From assembly GCA_963457665.1 (NCBI GenBank), contig OY735231.1, positions 36,028,337-36,092,336 of the forward strand: a stretch of 64,000 nt of DNA, read 5' to 3'. A program made the position numbers and the translations under genes. The DNA is from Thysanoteuthis rhombus (Eukaryota; Mollusca; Cephalopoda; Oegopsida; Thysanoteuthidae). Under the pieces are notes generated by a model that worked only from the letters and a program-made list of their open reading frames with translations, did no database searches and was not told where the DNA came from. Shown piece by piece: positions 25,450 through 36,129 of the stretch (its first letter is position 1; every line of letters begins with the position of its first letter).

Positions 25450-26855
25450 ACCAGTAAGCTAACCTTGTTGAACAATCATCATGAAGCTGATAATAATGAT
25501 TATTCAGCTTAATTACTATTCAATAGTTTTTACATTATTTCAATAATCTTATCTATTAGATTATCTTGCTGATCGGGAAATGTCGTATCGATCATCTTTT
25601 ATTGTCCAGTTTTAGCGATCAGCGCAATGGGACTTTCTCTGAAAGGAAATAGAGCTTCAAATCAATGATTCAACTAGAATTCGACTATCCTTTTGATTGC
25701 CGTTATTTTTTTTTCCTATATTACTATATTTTAGTGAGAAATGTAGATACGCAATATCTAATGTAAAACCTTTGAGACAAGATACTTCTCTGAATTCGGA
25801 ATTTTTCGGATTTCGAAAGAGTTGTTCAATCATACATCGATAATGACAATAGTTTCCATTTATGTTTCTCATTGTTACTCATGCGGCATCTTTGAGATAT
25901 TTCACAGTATTCAAAGTCGGAAGGTTAAAACAACAAAAAATATCCACGAGCAGCAGAGGTACGTTTGGTTAGCAAGAGCACTAAACACAGCAATATGGCG
26001 TAGGTTGAACCAAGTCTTTCACAAGATAATATATTTCTCTGTACTTTACCAGAGCTTGTAGTAGATGACCCGACCTTGGTTAAGCGTTGGTCGCGTTGAG
26101 TCATGTTTGGCGCCTAATACGAACTGGTGTGCAGTTGACATCTGTTGAAAATGTTCGGATCTCGGAGCTTCTCGGTTTTCAGAGAGATATTGTGTACCTG
26201 TTACGACACCAAATTAAAATGAAATGTTGGATTTAGATATCAAATTACCCAGTTACATATAATGTCAATCATCAACAAATATATATTAAATCCTACAAAA
26301 GTATTTCACTAATCTCTGTTGAATGCATTTTATAAAATAGTTATATTATACAATATTTGCTCTTCGATATAGAATAGTTATATTCAAGACAAAGCTGAAT
26401 GACATCTTATATATGCAGTAACAGTGACGTAAATCAAGGATTTGGAAAACCTTCCTCCACCAAATAATTAAATATTCGTACTTGTATGTGTGTCTGTGTG
26501 TGGGGTAGAGAGTGTGCACTTGTGTTTGTGGATGCATGATTATGTACATGGGTGTATGTGTCTGCGTGTTTATCATTATGGTATTAATATATATTTATAA
26601 AGTTGAGTCAAGTGTGGTACAGGGCCACAATGGTTGGACACTCAGTATCTGCGTGACAAGCAAGCTATCTCCCCATGGCACATACCACAGCTATATTAGT
26701 TATGTTACGTTGATAGACATCAATACGTGATTATATTGAATAATACGAACAATTTGTAGACACCACAGTGTTTTAAAGTTTATATACCATTTTTTTAATT
26801 TATTCATGCAGTTATAAAATAATTCGATTTTTTAATTTCTTTTCTTTTTTTTTTA
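25450..26855. other. No recognisable gene
   Basis: AT-rich, short ORFs only. A GC-richer patch at 26040-26200 has no recognised homology. Confidence 0.4.
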
Positions 26856-26858
26856 CAG

Positions 26859-26889
26859 ATGTCCACCGTTTATTGTCTCCCAGCAAAAA
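26859..26889 (+). CDS. Candidate 31-nt microexon of the VWA gene
   Basis: A strong polypyrimidine tract and TTACAG precede position 26859, and GTGAGT follows 26889. The 31 nt, read from phase 0, give MSTVYCLPAK plus one base and leave phase 1. That is exactly the phase needed to join the VWA exon at 38273. The joined reading would be ...CLPAKTCSGKPANIVF. If the ATG is internal, more 5' exons exist; if it is the start, the protein lacks a signal peptide, which is unlikely for a VWA protein with a mucin-like linker. The implied intron is 11.4 kb and contains the full-length LINE. Short splice-like sequences arise by chance, so this is only a candidate. Confidence 0.3.
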
Positions 26890-26895
26890 GTGAGT

Positions 26896-27660
26896 TTGTG
26901 TATTTTTGGCTTGGTCTTAATATCATAATTATTAGAAACTGTCAACTAAAACTGTCAACATAGATTTCCTCGAATTTTCCGTTGGCTGGCTAGATGGCTA
27001 TTTATGTATGTATGTATCATAAGTACAGCTCGCTCTAATGGAGCTAGAGGGCTGAAAGTTTAAACATTTACTCCTCATTATGTCTACAAAAACGTGTTGT
27101 TTTTCTTAATCTCCTCGCCTTGATAGATTTTTAGTGTGGACTCAATTTACAATTTAAATCTAAATGCTGAATTTATTACTTTTCTACGTCCGGTAGTATT
27201 TTAACATATTTTTTTAAAATTCAGACCCATTTTCTAGTGATCACTGCCTAACAAAATGTGAGAGGAGAAATGTATCCATTGATACCCCAATTTTCCTAAG
27301 TTTTTAATTGGACACCCCCAACACAGCATCCTGCCAAAAGATGTTGGTCACGTGATTGTTTCTCTTGAGTGAGTGACTAATCAGATTTGTTTGTGAACAT
27401 CAATTGCTATGGGTCCGGTATGGTAAGACATAATTGGTTGGCTATAGTTCTGGCGATGTCCGTTGATATCCTGTTATCGGAATCTTGAGGCACTCAGCAG
27501 GACGGGGGGGGGGGGGCGCTGGAGTTGTGCAGGAACAGACGATCGTTTTGTTTTTTGTTTTTTTTTCTGTGTTTTCTACTTTCATCAGCTTTTTTCAAAG
27601 GATATACTAGCTGTGTGTTATGTGATTACGCTATTTACTGGGATGCGACAATTCATTAGG
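26896..27660. other. No recognisable gene
   Basis: Unique-looking sequence; contains a twelve-G run near 27510. Confidence 0.4.
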
Positions 27661-27664
27661 CAGT

Positions 27665-27810
27665 GCTAGATGGAGGACTATAGCGTTTCTTGGGACGCCC
27701 TATGTTTCTATGGCTATGTGCCAGGGCTTTGTGGAGGACTTGATGGGGCATGTGGGCTGTCCATGCAGTCAACGTGACCTGTCCAGCGAAGCTAGGCATT
27801 CAAGATCATG
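27665..27810 (-). pseudogene. Non-LTR reverse transcriptase tail remnant (second family)
   Basis: The minus strand gives LRWTGHV-CMDS, then after a frameshift PHMPHQVLHKALAHSHRNIG followed by RPKKRYS. This matches the RWxGHVxRMxxxRMPKQxLYGELxxGxRxxGRPKxRYKD motif at the end of endonuclease-bearing non-LTR retrotransposons. It differs from the RTE tails elsewhere in the window. Only about 145 bp survive. Confidence 0.55.
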
Positions 27811-28397
27811 AATGGTAATTGTACACTGATTAACCCCTAAACGGACTTTTTTTTCATTTCTAAAGAAAAATTGTTTTAATTAGGAACATTTTTTTCTTTC
27901 GAGTATGCAATACGCCCCCTTAGAAAATATATCTTTTGTCTTTTCGTAGACTTAATGACGGAAATTCACACTGAACATAATATCATAGGGATTGTTCCGA
28001 GATATCTCGTCCATAGTTAGCAAACCTCGCTTCAACAACTTTCTGCGGTATTTCTGTGTATGTTTCCTGGGAATCGTGACTAGTGGGTCCACGATTCATT
28101 TTGACTCATTGCCGAGCCTTAAGGATGAGGTTTCCTTCATACTCCGAAGAAGAATTTTCATTACTTCGTACTATAGAATTACTATTTGACTATTGAGAGT
28201 TACTTGAGTTATATCCATCATGAAACTTTTTATTCACTATCCAACAAGTCATTTCACTCACTTCAGTCATAATTAATCAGCAGTATTTCTCTCGCAGCAA
28301 ATTTCAATTAACAGACAAACTATCAGTTCAATGGTAACAAAGAAAAAGCAAATGACCAATCGTGAAAGCTGCCAGAGTTGCACTAAATTACCATGTA

Positions 28398-29264
28398 CGA
28401 GGGTTAGTCAATAATTATCCACTTTTGTTATAGTTCTCTATACGCTGACCTTTGTATGCATGTTAGATTGTAGTGTGCCTGTCGTCTCTACTGTGAACAC
28501 TCGTTGTTTATCGGTCGGTTGCCTTTGGGATACCATAGGTTGAACGTGGCCTTTCTGCTATCAGTTTATAAGGGGGGGGGGACAACGGGGAGTGATCCGT
28601 TTTTTTATGGACTGAAGGTGTACTATGTGTGATATCTACAAGAGGCTTTCGGTACAATATAGGAACAGCGTGTATGGATGAAATTAAAGAATCGGTGAAC
28701 AGGGAATAGAAACACCTGCTATCAGCTACCGAAAGAAAATTCAAATCTCAACCATGGAGTGTCGTGGTCATTCCGTCTTGTGAACTAGCAAGGGCCAGTG
28801 CTGGAACATTTTCTGTAGAAGGGTTCAACAGTAAACAATGCACGTTACTGTATAATGCGCAGGATAAGCTGAAACCTACAATTTGAAGCAAACGCCGAGT
28901 TCTATTGTCAAAAAGTGTTTTGCTTGGAAAATTTGTGCGTACGCACTACTGTCCACACTGTTCAAATGCTTTAGGAACTAGGATTCGAACATACCCCCTT
29001 ATATTCCTCGCCTCGTTCTCTCAGAGTAACATCTGTCTGGTTTTCTCAAAGACGCCTTAAAAGGACATCGATTTGTAAGGGACCAAGATGTGAAAGATGC
29101 AGTGCATACGTGGCTCAGGGGTCAACCAAAACATTTTTTCCCGGTGGTCGTATCCAAACTCATGGAATGCTGGACCAGGTGCTCTGTAAATCCAGGGGGA
29201 CTATAACGAAAGATAATGTATTTGTAAATTTATCAAAGGGCGGATAATTATTGACTTACCCTCC
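28398..29264 (+). mobile_element. Mariner-type element with terminal inverted repeats
   Basis: The ends are inverted repeats of 23 bp with two mismatches: CGAGGGTTAGTCAATAATTA(TCC) at the left and its partner at 29242-29264. TA dinucleotides abut both ends, as expected for the mariner TA target duplication. Near the right end the plus strand encodes FLKDALKGHRFVRDQDVKDA followed by VHTWLRGQPKHFF. This matches the C-terminal block of a mariner/IS630 transposase (PLKDALRGRRFxxDDDVKxAVxxWLRxQPKxFF). The length of 867 bp is less than a usual mariner, and stops interrupt the frame, so it is an internally deleted, non-autonomous copy. Confidence 0.75.
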
Positions 29265-29269
29265 TAGTC

Positions 29270-30517
29270 ATTGACTGACTGAATTTGAAAAAACAGAAAG
29301 AAAAAAAAAAACAACGAAAGAATACCTCTACCAAACGCACGACACGGGCAAATATTTCTGTATATCACCCAAAATACCCAGCAGGGATACCCGGACTAGC
29401 GTCCAACACTTTTGAATTTAAAGCTTCTGGAGAGAGAATTCTTACATACAAGGAAAATTCTGTTGAGAGAGATTTCAAATATTTTTCGTATGTACGACCA
29501 TTATTATACTTGATATCTACCCCATCCCTGATCCCTCTAAACTGGAATCAGTTCTACTTTCTGACCGAGAAACGTACATGATAATATCAAGTAAGAAGGA
29601 ATTGGGGGAACCATAGGGAGAGGGGGGGTCGAGAAAACGAAAAACTACCGAAAAATAGATATATATGCATATACAGAGTGGGAAAGAATGGAGACAAGAA
29701 AAGGATGTAGGAAAAGAGGTTTGCCGGCTGGATATATTGAGACAACCAGAAAAAAAATTGAAAGGTTGGTACGGATGGAAACGCAAGAAAATTGCGATGT
29801 ATCAATTTTGAATGGGGAGAGGGGGCAAAAGAAAGATGAAAAAGAGGATACTGTAAAAAAAACATTTGCGTATCTCTTATTCAAGGTACATCTAAAGGAT
29901 GAGGAAGAACTGTGATATGAGATAATGGATAATTTCAGTTATCAACTCACGTGGAATGTCCAGCCTGTTGGGATAGTCCTTTAAGGCGATAAACCACAAA
30001 AAATGAGAAATATTGATGGGAATGGTATGAAATAGCATCAGTGCAATTATGACGTGAAACCCTGTTATTCTTAATTATTTTGGACATTCATTATCGTCAT
30101 CGAATCGGTGGTATCGTATTTTGTGTCCAAATCCTCTTGGTCACGCTTACAAAGTTCGTATGGTAGCGCTTACGCCATATTTGACCTTGTTACTGACAAT
30201 GCTTGCAAGCTTACGCCCAAGTGAGGATACCTGATATTCAACCACGGGTGCAACCCAAGTCCTCGGGGACTAAGATTTATGTCAGTCTGAAGAATGTGAC
30301 AAAGGAATTTAATTACTCAGAGAAAAATGCAAATTTTCAAGTTTTTCACTTGCGGGTATGGCTTGCATATTACATCAGAGAGAAGGATGTAAGGTCTGAT
30401 ACGTTTAAGAAACACATGGATTTACGAAAACAGGCGTTTGCTACGAAGCAAGATTCATCAAGCAAGAGATAGAGTTAGTTCGCTGGTACATTTATAGTCA
30501 GCGTCTAAGATCGATCC

Positions 30518-30518
<1 letters not shown>
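29270..30518. other. No supported gene
   Basis: 29285-29915 is purine-rich low complexity. The only longer open stretch is described separately at 30203. Confidence 0.4.
30203..30472 (+). other. Unrecognised open stretch, possibly part of a decayed ORF
   Basis: An 89-codon open stretch starting at TTG (no ATG start) with balanced, protein-like composition. It includes RIPDIQPRVQPKS, IYVSLKNVTKEFNY and HLRVWLAYYIREKDV. It ends in a Ser/Lys-rich tail and a TAG. I recognise no family. It could be the end of a transposon ORF or chance. It lies only about 45 bp before the ATT run where the LINE inserted. Confidence 0.15.

Positions 30519-30555
<37 letters not shown>
30519..30555. repeat. (ATT)n at the 3' end of the full-length LINE
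   Basis: About twelve ATT triplets. On the LINE's own strand this reads (AAT)n immediately after GGTGTGAGATTCCT, as at 3914. Confidence 0.95.
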
Positions 30556-33500
30556 GGAATCTCACACCAGTTGCCTGGTGGTAACCGCTGGAGTTTGAGT
30601 GACAGCAAGTCTCCTCAAGTCTCCAGCCCTCCTCTCCTCGTACTCATAGATCGCAGTAATTTTGCGACTTACAGTTTCACACCGGTTGCCCAGTGGTTAT
30701 CGCTGAAGGCTGAGTGACAATAAGTCTCCTCAGGTCTTCAGCTAACGTCTCCTCTCTCTTTCGCATATCATGACAGAGCTACGATTCGTTGCAGTCCTTA
30801 TATCTCTAGCACCTTCCTCAGTATCCGTCCAGTGCCCAGCAGTGCTGTGGTCTGTACGGTCTCTATCCTCCCCCTAATCCCGATCTCCTCCAGTCTCTCC
30901 CTCAGCGTTTTGGGGACAGTTCCTAGTGCTCCCACTATGACCGGTACTACCCTGGTTTTCATGTTCCACATTTTCTTTAACTCCCTTGCTAGGTCCTGGT
31001 ATTTTTCCCTTTTCTCACCCTCCTTCTTTTTTACTCTATGGTCTGCAGGTACAGCAACGTCTACTATTTGGCAGGCCCTCCTTTTTTTGTCTACTATTAC
31101 TAAGTCCGGCCTTCTTGCCTGGATGAGGTGGTCAGTTTGGATGTCGAAGTCCCACAGTAGTTTGTGGTTGTCATTCTCCAAAACTGCCTCTGGCTTGTGC
31201 TGATACCACTTTTCCCCATGGTTGAATCCCATTTGTTTACTTAGTTCCCAGTGTATCATCGTTGCTACTCTATCGTGTCTATGCTTATACTCCTTCTGGG
31301 CGAGTTGGCTACATTCACTAGTTATGTGGTTTACTGTCTCATCTCTTTCACCGCACATGCGGCATTTGCTGTTTGTCTGTGTTCTATCGATTTTTGCTTT
31401 TATGTAGTTTGTCCTTATGCTTTTGTTTTGGGCTGCCATGATGAGCGATTCTGTTTCTCTCTTAAGGTTTCCCTTTCGTAACCACGTCCATGATTTCTCG
31501 TCTGCTATATCTTTTATCTGTCTTTTAAACTCGCCGTACAATTTTTTCCCTTCCCACTTTTCTTTTCTAGTTTGCTGTACTGTTCCATTGTTTTCTACTT
31601 TATTGTTTGTCGCACTATCCCTCGCGCTCTTTATGATTTCTTCATTATTTGTTTGCACATATCTATCTAGGACTACCTTAGCTCTCTGGACACAATCTTC
31701 TATGCTGATGAGCCCCCTACCACCTTCTTTTCTCTTAACGTATAGCCTATCTGTATCATCCCTAGGATGTAATGCTTTATGCATCGTCATAAGTTTCCTT
31801 GTTCGCCTATCCATTGATTGGAGCTCTTCCTTTGTCCATCCTAGGAATGGTCCTGTATACCTAACTACTGACACAGCCCAGGTGTTCATTCCTTTTATTA
31901 GATTTCTGCTATTTAATTTGGTTTCTAATATTTTCCTTATCCTTCTGAGGTATTCTCTCTTAATTTTCTCCTTCATCTCTTCCCGCTTTATCGTGTCACA
32001 TTCAAGGACACCTAGGTACTTGTATCGGTCTTGTGCAGTTAATGCCCTAATCTTGCTGTTGTCCGGAAGTTCAATTCCCTCAGTCATTGAAAGCCTTCCT
32101 TTATGCATCACCATGATTGCGCATTTTTCTATCCCAAACTCCATTCCTATGTCCTCACTATATTCCCTTACTTCGTTGAACAGAGTCTCAAGCTCTCCCC
32201 TGTTTTTTGCAAACAATTTAATATCGTCCATGTACATTAAGTGGTTGACCTTTCCTTTTGTTTTAGAGAAGTGGTATCCTTTGCTGTTTCTCAGGATTCT
32301 GTTAAGCGGTATCATTGTTAGAACAAATAATAGTGGGGACAACGAGTCTCCTTGGAAGATTCCCCTTTTTATCCCTACCTCGGCTAGTTTGTCCCCTGCG
32401 GCTGTCAAATCTACTTTCCAGTCTTTCATTGAATTACCAATAAATTTAACCACCGGTTCGCTAATTTTGAACATTCTAAGGCATTCGAGTATCCAGCTAT
32501 GTGGAATCATATCGTATGCCTTTTTGTAATCTATCCATCCCATTGCGATATTCTTTCTCCTTTTCCTTACTTCTTTTAAGATCATCTGGTCTATGTAGAG
32601 TAAATCGTTTGCCCCTTTGGTTCCTATCCTACACCCTTTCTGTTCTTCTGGTAGTAGCCCCCTTCTATCCATTGACATGTATATTCTCTCTGCTATTTGC
32701 CCAGTCAGGATTTTCCACATAAGTGGTAGGCAAGTGATTGGTCTATAGTTGCTTGCTATGTTCCCCTTCCCCAGGTCTTTTTGGATGAGGGTGGTTCTGC
32801 CTTTAGTCATCCATTCTGGTGCTTTGCCTTCATTTAGACAATTTTGGAGTAGGTGGGTGAGTCTGCCGTGTAACGTGGTGAACTTTTTGAACCAATACCC
32901 ATGGATCCCGTCGGGACCCGGTGCTTTCCAGTTGGCTACTTTCCTAAGAGTATGTTTCAATGTGGTTTCATTCAGTACTATTGGTTCTCCCTTGTCTATA
33001 TTTTCTAGTTCTTTTCTCATGTTTCCTAACCATTGCGGTGTTACATTGTGTCTTTTTGGGTGCCCCCATATGCTATTCCAATAGTTCTTGGCCTCTGTGG
33101 CATCTGGTTTTATGTCCTGCCTTCTTTCCCCATTTAAATCTTGGTAAAACTTTTTCTCATTGTTTTGGAATGTGCGGTTTTGTGTGTATTGGGCCGATCT
33201 TAGTCTGTATCTTTTTAGTCTTGCCTCTTTAGCTAGTCTTTTCTGGTGTAACTCTTCAACTACAGTTGCGATGCCTTTTTGCGCTACCTTATATTTGTTA
33301 TAAAGTCTTACTCGTGGTCTGTCTGTGTGTGGTGTATTTCTAAGCAGTGCTTCTTCTCTCTGTAGTTGGGAGATCTGCCTTTGTAACCTTCTCTCCCAGT
33401 TGGGTTTCCCTTCCCTATTAGTACCCAGGTTCCTATCTTGTGTTGTGAAGCTTTGTGCTACCATTTTCGCCCCTGCATAAATTAGGTTGTTGAGTTCTAG

Positions 33501-34460
33501 GAGGGTGTCTGTTTCTATGTGCTGTAAGAGGCAGTTGACCTGTTCGGTCACTTCTCCGACTTTCTTTCTATCTTTGTCTCTTAGGGAGGGGAGTGTTGTT
33601 TTCTCTCCTCGCATGATCTCTTTCAAAGCTTGTATTTTGCTTTTCTCTTCTTCCGTTGGTGCCTCGGCATCACCCTCTGGTGCGTAGCTTACTGTGGGGG
33701 TCTCATGGGGGATTATTCTAGTTTTGTTATTGGTACTAGTTGTGCTGGGGGGGCATTTTTCAGATGTGTCACCTGAATCTCTCTCTACATTAATGCGAAT
33801 CTCTAGTAGTTCAGTCTCAGACAACCATTTCTTCTTTTGAATTTGCTTTACTTGGTCAGCAAGGCGTTGGTTCGATACTTCCACAGCAGATTTTTCCCTC
33901 CATATTTGGAGCATACGCTCCCTATAAGATCGCACTGAAGGCTTGCTTTTATAGTAACAGTACATAACTAGTCTATTCTCTTCCCTTGTCCATCTCTTTC
34001 TCTTGTTCTTTATAGCAGTCGCCCCATGAGGACTGCGCTTCCCCTGGATATCGCTAGTGGTATACGAGTTTGGGCCAACAGTAGCTGTGTGACGACTGTG
34101 TCCCTCCTGAAGGCCATTAAGGGTACACGAGCCGAGATTTTGGCCAGCAGTCACAGGATGACGACCGGGTCCCTCCTGGTGGCTAACAAGGGAACACCTG
34201 CCGGTTACGACACACAGGTCTTGGATCTGTGCCCCGTTTTTTGCGGTAAAATGGTTTGGTTGTACTGTCATGATTTGGGTTTTTGGTTCTTTGGAGGTAG
34301 TACCAGACCTTGGTGGGTTGGTTAAGACCGATGTGAGTCGGAAATAGCCCAAGAGCCCCACCGGCCCTTTTGGTTCTTTTAAGGTAGTGCCATACCTTGG
34401 TGGGTTCATTGAGACCTATGTGCACAGTGGTAATCAAAGAGTCCCACCAGCTCCTACCAC
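30556..34460 (-). mobile_element. Full-length RLE-type LINE (Dong/R4-like)
   Basis: Non-LTR retrotransposon with a single long ORF (30798-34409), a ~240-bp 3' UTR (30556-30797) and an AAT tail. The 3' UTR contains two related ~100-bp blocks, each with a GGAGACTTrytGTCACTCA core. It is close in sequence to the fragments at 3277 and 36130. The 5' boundary is uncertain: I can only follow the element safely a little past the start codon. It might continue to about 36087 through the duplicated region described at 34646. Its position between 26.9 kb and 38.3 kb would put it in an intron of the VWA gene, antisense, if the microexon is real. Confidence 0.85.
30798..34409 (-). CDS. LINE polyprotein: Myb-like domain, reverse transcriptase, restriction-like endonuclease
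   Basis: This 1203-residue ORF has no internal stop. Residues 1-125 hold degenerate tandem repeats (NPPRYGTTLKEPK and NPPRSGTTSKEPK). Residues ~136-200 (KRKRWTREENRLVMYCYY onward) look like a Myb-type DNA-binding domain, as in R2-group LINEs. The reverse transcriptase spans ~490-760: WKAPGPDG 493-500, motif A GWIDYKKAYD with Asp627, GIFQGDSLSP 683-692, and the catalytic YMDD at 726-729. A zinc knuckle C-x2-C-x8-H-x4-C lies at Cys1016-Cys1033. The restriction-like endonuclease follows with RPDLVIVDKK (Asp1102) and QIVDVAVPAD (Asp1117). This order is characteristic of Dong/R4/NeSL-type LINEs, which nick a specific target and prime cDNA from it. All visible catalytic residues are intact, so the copy may be active or recently active. 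Clade assignment is from memory of the motifs. Confidence 0.9.
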   Translation of the reverse strand: MNPPRYGTTLKEPKGPVGLLGYFRLTSVLTNPPRSGTTSKEPKTQIMTVQPNHFTAKNGAQIQDLCVVTGRCSLVSHQEGPGRHPVTAGQNLGSCTLNGLQEGHSRHTATVGPNSYTTSDIQGKRSPHGATAIKNKRKRWTREENRLVMYCYYKSKPSVRSYRERMLQIWREKSAVEVSNQRLADQVKQIQKKKWLSETELLEIRINVERDSGDTSEKCPPSTTSTNNKTRIIPHETPTVSYAPEGDAEAPTEEEKSKIQALKEIMRGEKTTLPSLRDKDRKKVGEVTEQVNCLLQHIETDTLLELNNLIYAGAKMVAQSFTTQDRNLGTNREGKPNWERRLQRQISQLQREEALLRNTPHTDRPRVRLYNKYKVAQKGIATVVEELHQKRLAKEARLKRYRLRSAQYTQNRTFQNNEKKFYQDLNGERRQDIKPDATEAKNYWNSIWGHPKRHNVTPQWLGNMRKELENIDKGEPIVLNETTLKHTLRKVANWKAPGPDGIHGYWFKKFTTLHGRLTHLLQNCLNEGKAPEWMTKGRTTLIQKDLGKGNIASNYRPITCLPLMWKILTGQIAERIYMSMDRRGLLPEEQKGCRIGTKGANDLLYIDQMILKEVRKRRKNIAMGWIDYKKAYDMIPHSWILECLRMFKISEPVVKFIGNSMKDWKVDLTAAGDKLAEVGIKRGIFQGDSLSPLLFVLTMIPLNRILRNSKGYHFSKTKGKVNHLMYMDDIKLFAKNRGELETLFNEVREYSEDIGMEFGIEKCAIMVMHKGRLSMTEGIELPDNSKIRALTAQDRYKYLGVLECDTIKREEMKEKIKREYLRRIRKILETKLNSRNLIKGMNTWAVSVVRYTGPFLGWTKEELQSMDRRTRKLMTMHKALHPRDDTDRLYVKRKEGGRGLISIEDCVQRAKVVLDRYVQTNNEEIIKSARDSATNNKVENNGTVQQTRKEKWEGKKLYGEFKRQIKDIADEKSWTWLRKGNLKRETESLIMAAQNKSIRTNYIKAKIDRTQTNSKCRMCGERDETVNHITSECSQLAQKEYKHRHDRVATMIHWELSKQMGFNHGEKWYQHKPEAVLENDNHKLLWDFDIQTDHLIQARRPDLVIVDKKRRACQIVDVAVPADHRVKKKEGEKREKYQDLARELKKMWNMKTRVVPVIVGALGTVPKTLRERLEEIGIRGRIETVQTTALLGTGRILRKVLEI

Positions 34461-34645
34461 CCAGGGTATGGCCTCACAAGGGCAAGCCATTCAGGCTTGC
34501 AGAGATATCTATCTAGTGATATGACATTTGCCTGATTGTTGAACTAAAGAAATAACACTAAGCCTTTTTCTTGGGGAGGGGGGGTTGCGTACATAAAAGA
34601 TCATATGTCTCCCTTAAATGTCATAAGTCTTGACTTAGTATAAGT

Positions 34646-36101
34646 TTCGATATTCGTTGTTTCTTCTTCTTCTTCTTCCAATGCCCGCTGGGTACATAGA
34701 TGGCCAAGCGACCACCGCCAATTTATACTATACTAATCTCGGGGGCGGGGGGGGGAGGAGGTTGCAAGTGGAAAAGTTCATTCACACACACACACATATA
34801 TATGTATACTCGCCCCTCGCTTTTCTATACTTCTATGGGACAACTCCTTTTGAAATATAAATTATAAATATAATAATTTTAAATTTAATTTTAATTCCAC
34901 TTACCCACGTGCAGGTCTAAGAAAAAACAACTTTTTTCGACTTGGCAGTGGTCTTCTCATTGCAAGAGAAAATTCATCAGACTCACAAAGAAAACCATCT
35001 CAGAGGTACAAAGATACCATCAAAATATCAAGAATAATCAACCAAAGTAGAATATCATTAGAATGTTCGAAGATAATCAGAGTTCATCTCAAAGCCAACC
35101 GTTAAGTATCATTAGAATCTAAAGAAAACTTCTTTAACTAAGCCCAGAACAAAATCATCCAGGGCAGCCTGTAGTCAAAATAGCATTATTATTAATAAGA
35201 CATTCAATAAGAACCATCAAAATATCAGGAATAATCAACCAAAGTAAAATATCATTAAAATGTTCGAAGATAATCAGAGTTCATCTCAAAGCCAACCGTT
35301 AAGTATCATTAGAATCTAAAGAAAACTTCTTTAACTAAGCCCAGAACAAAATCATCCAGGGCAGCCTGTAGTCAAAATAGCATTGTTATTATTAATATCA
35401 TTATTATTATTATTATTGTTAATGATAAGACATTCAATCACAGAGTAAATTTTAAAATCTAGCCTGAGTTAGTTAGGTCTTCAAAGTAAGTCACCAGAAT
35501 TCATCCTGAAAAAGGAGGCCTTTTGTCAAAATGTGGTAGACTGTCTTCGATATTCGTTGTTTTTTTTTCTTCTTCTTCTTCTTCCAATGCCCGCTGGGTA
35601 CATAGATGGCCAAGCGACCACCGCCAATTTATACCATACTAATCTCGGGGGCGGGGGGGGGAGGAGGTTGCAAGTGGAAAAGTTCATTCACACACACACA
35701 CATATATATGTATACTCGCCCCTCGCTTTTCTATACTTCTATGGGACAACTCCTTTTGAAATATAAATTATAAATATAATAATTTTAAATTTAATTTTAA
35801 TTTCACTTACCCACGTGCAGGTCTAAGAAAAAACAACTTTTTTCGACTTGGCAGTGGTCTTCTCATTGCAAGAGAAAATTCATCAGACTCACAAAGAAAA
35901 CCATCTCAGAGGTACAAAGATACCATCAAAATATCAAGAATAATCAACCAAAGTAGAATATCATTAGAATGTTCGAAGATAATCAGAGTTCATCTCAAAG
36001 CCAACCGTTAAGTATCATTAGAATCTAAAGAAAACTTCTTTAACTAAGCCCAGAACAAAATCATCCAGGGCAGCCTGTAGTCAAAATAGCATTATTATTA
36101 T
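34646..36101. repeat. ~900-bp direct duplication with an internal 197-bp repeat
   Basis: Copy A (34646-35195) and copy B (35546-36101) are nearly identical, offset by 900-906 bp. Each starts TTCGATATTCGTTGTT, passes a pyrimidine run, a G-rich block and a short CA repeat, and ends GTAGTCAAAATAGCATTATT. A shortened copy A' (35213-35392) repeats the last ~170 bp of A. All three end in ATT-rich runs. The short ORFs here (34657-34860, 35533-35766) are the same low-complexity frame and not supported as genes. Seen from the minus strand, this block lies just upstream of the LINE ORF; see findings. Confidence 0.85.
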
Positions 36102-36129
36102 TATTATCATTATTATTATTATTAATATT
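36088..36129. repeat. (ATT)n between repeat copy B and a LINE fragment
   Basis: About thirteen ATT triplets with a CAT interruption. Confidence 0.9.

Noticed and set aside
29285..29915. Cluster of overlapping ORFs on both strands
   Set aside because: Purine-rich low-complexity sequence open in several frames at once, with no motif.
31417..32529. 370-codon plus-strand ORF
   Set aside because: It is the antisense shadow of the LINE reverse transcriptase; it has no domain and a Ser/Leu-rich composition.
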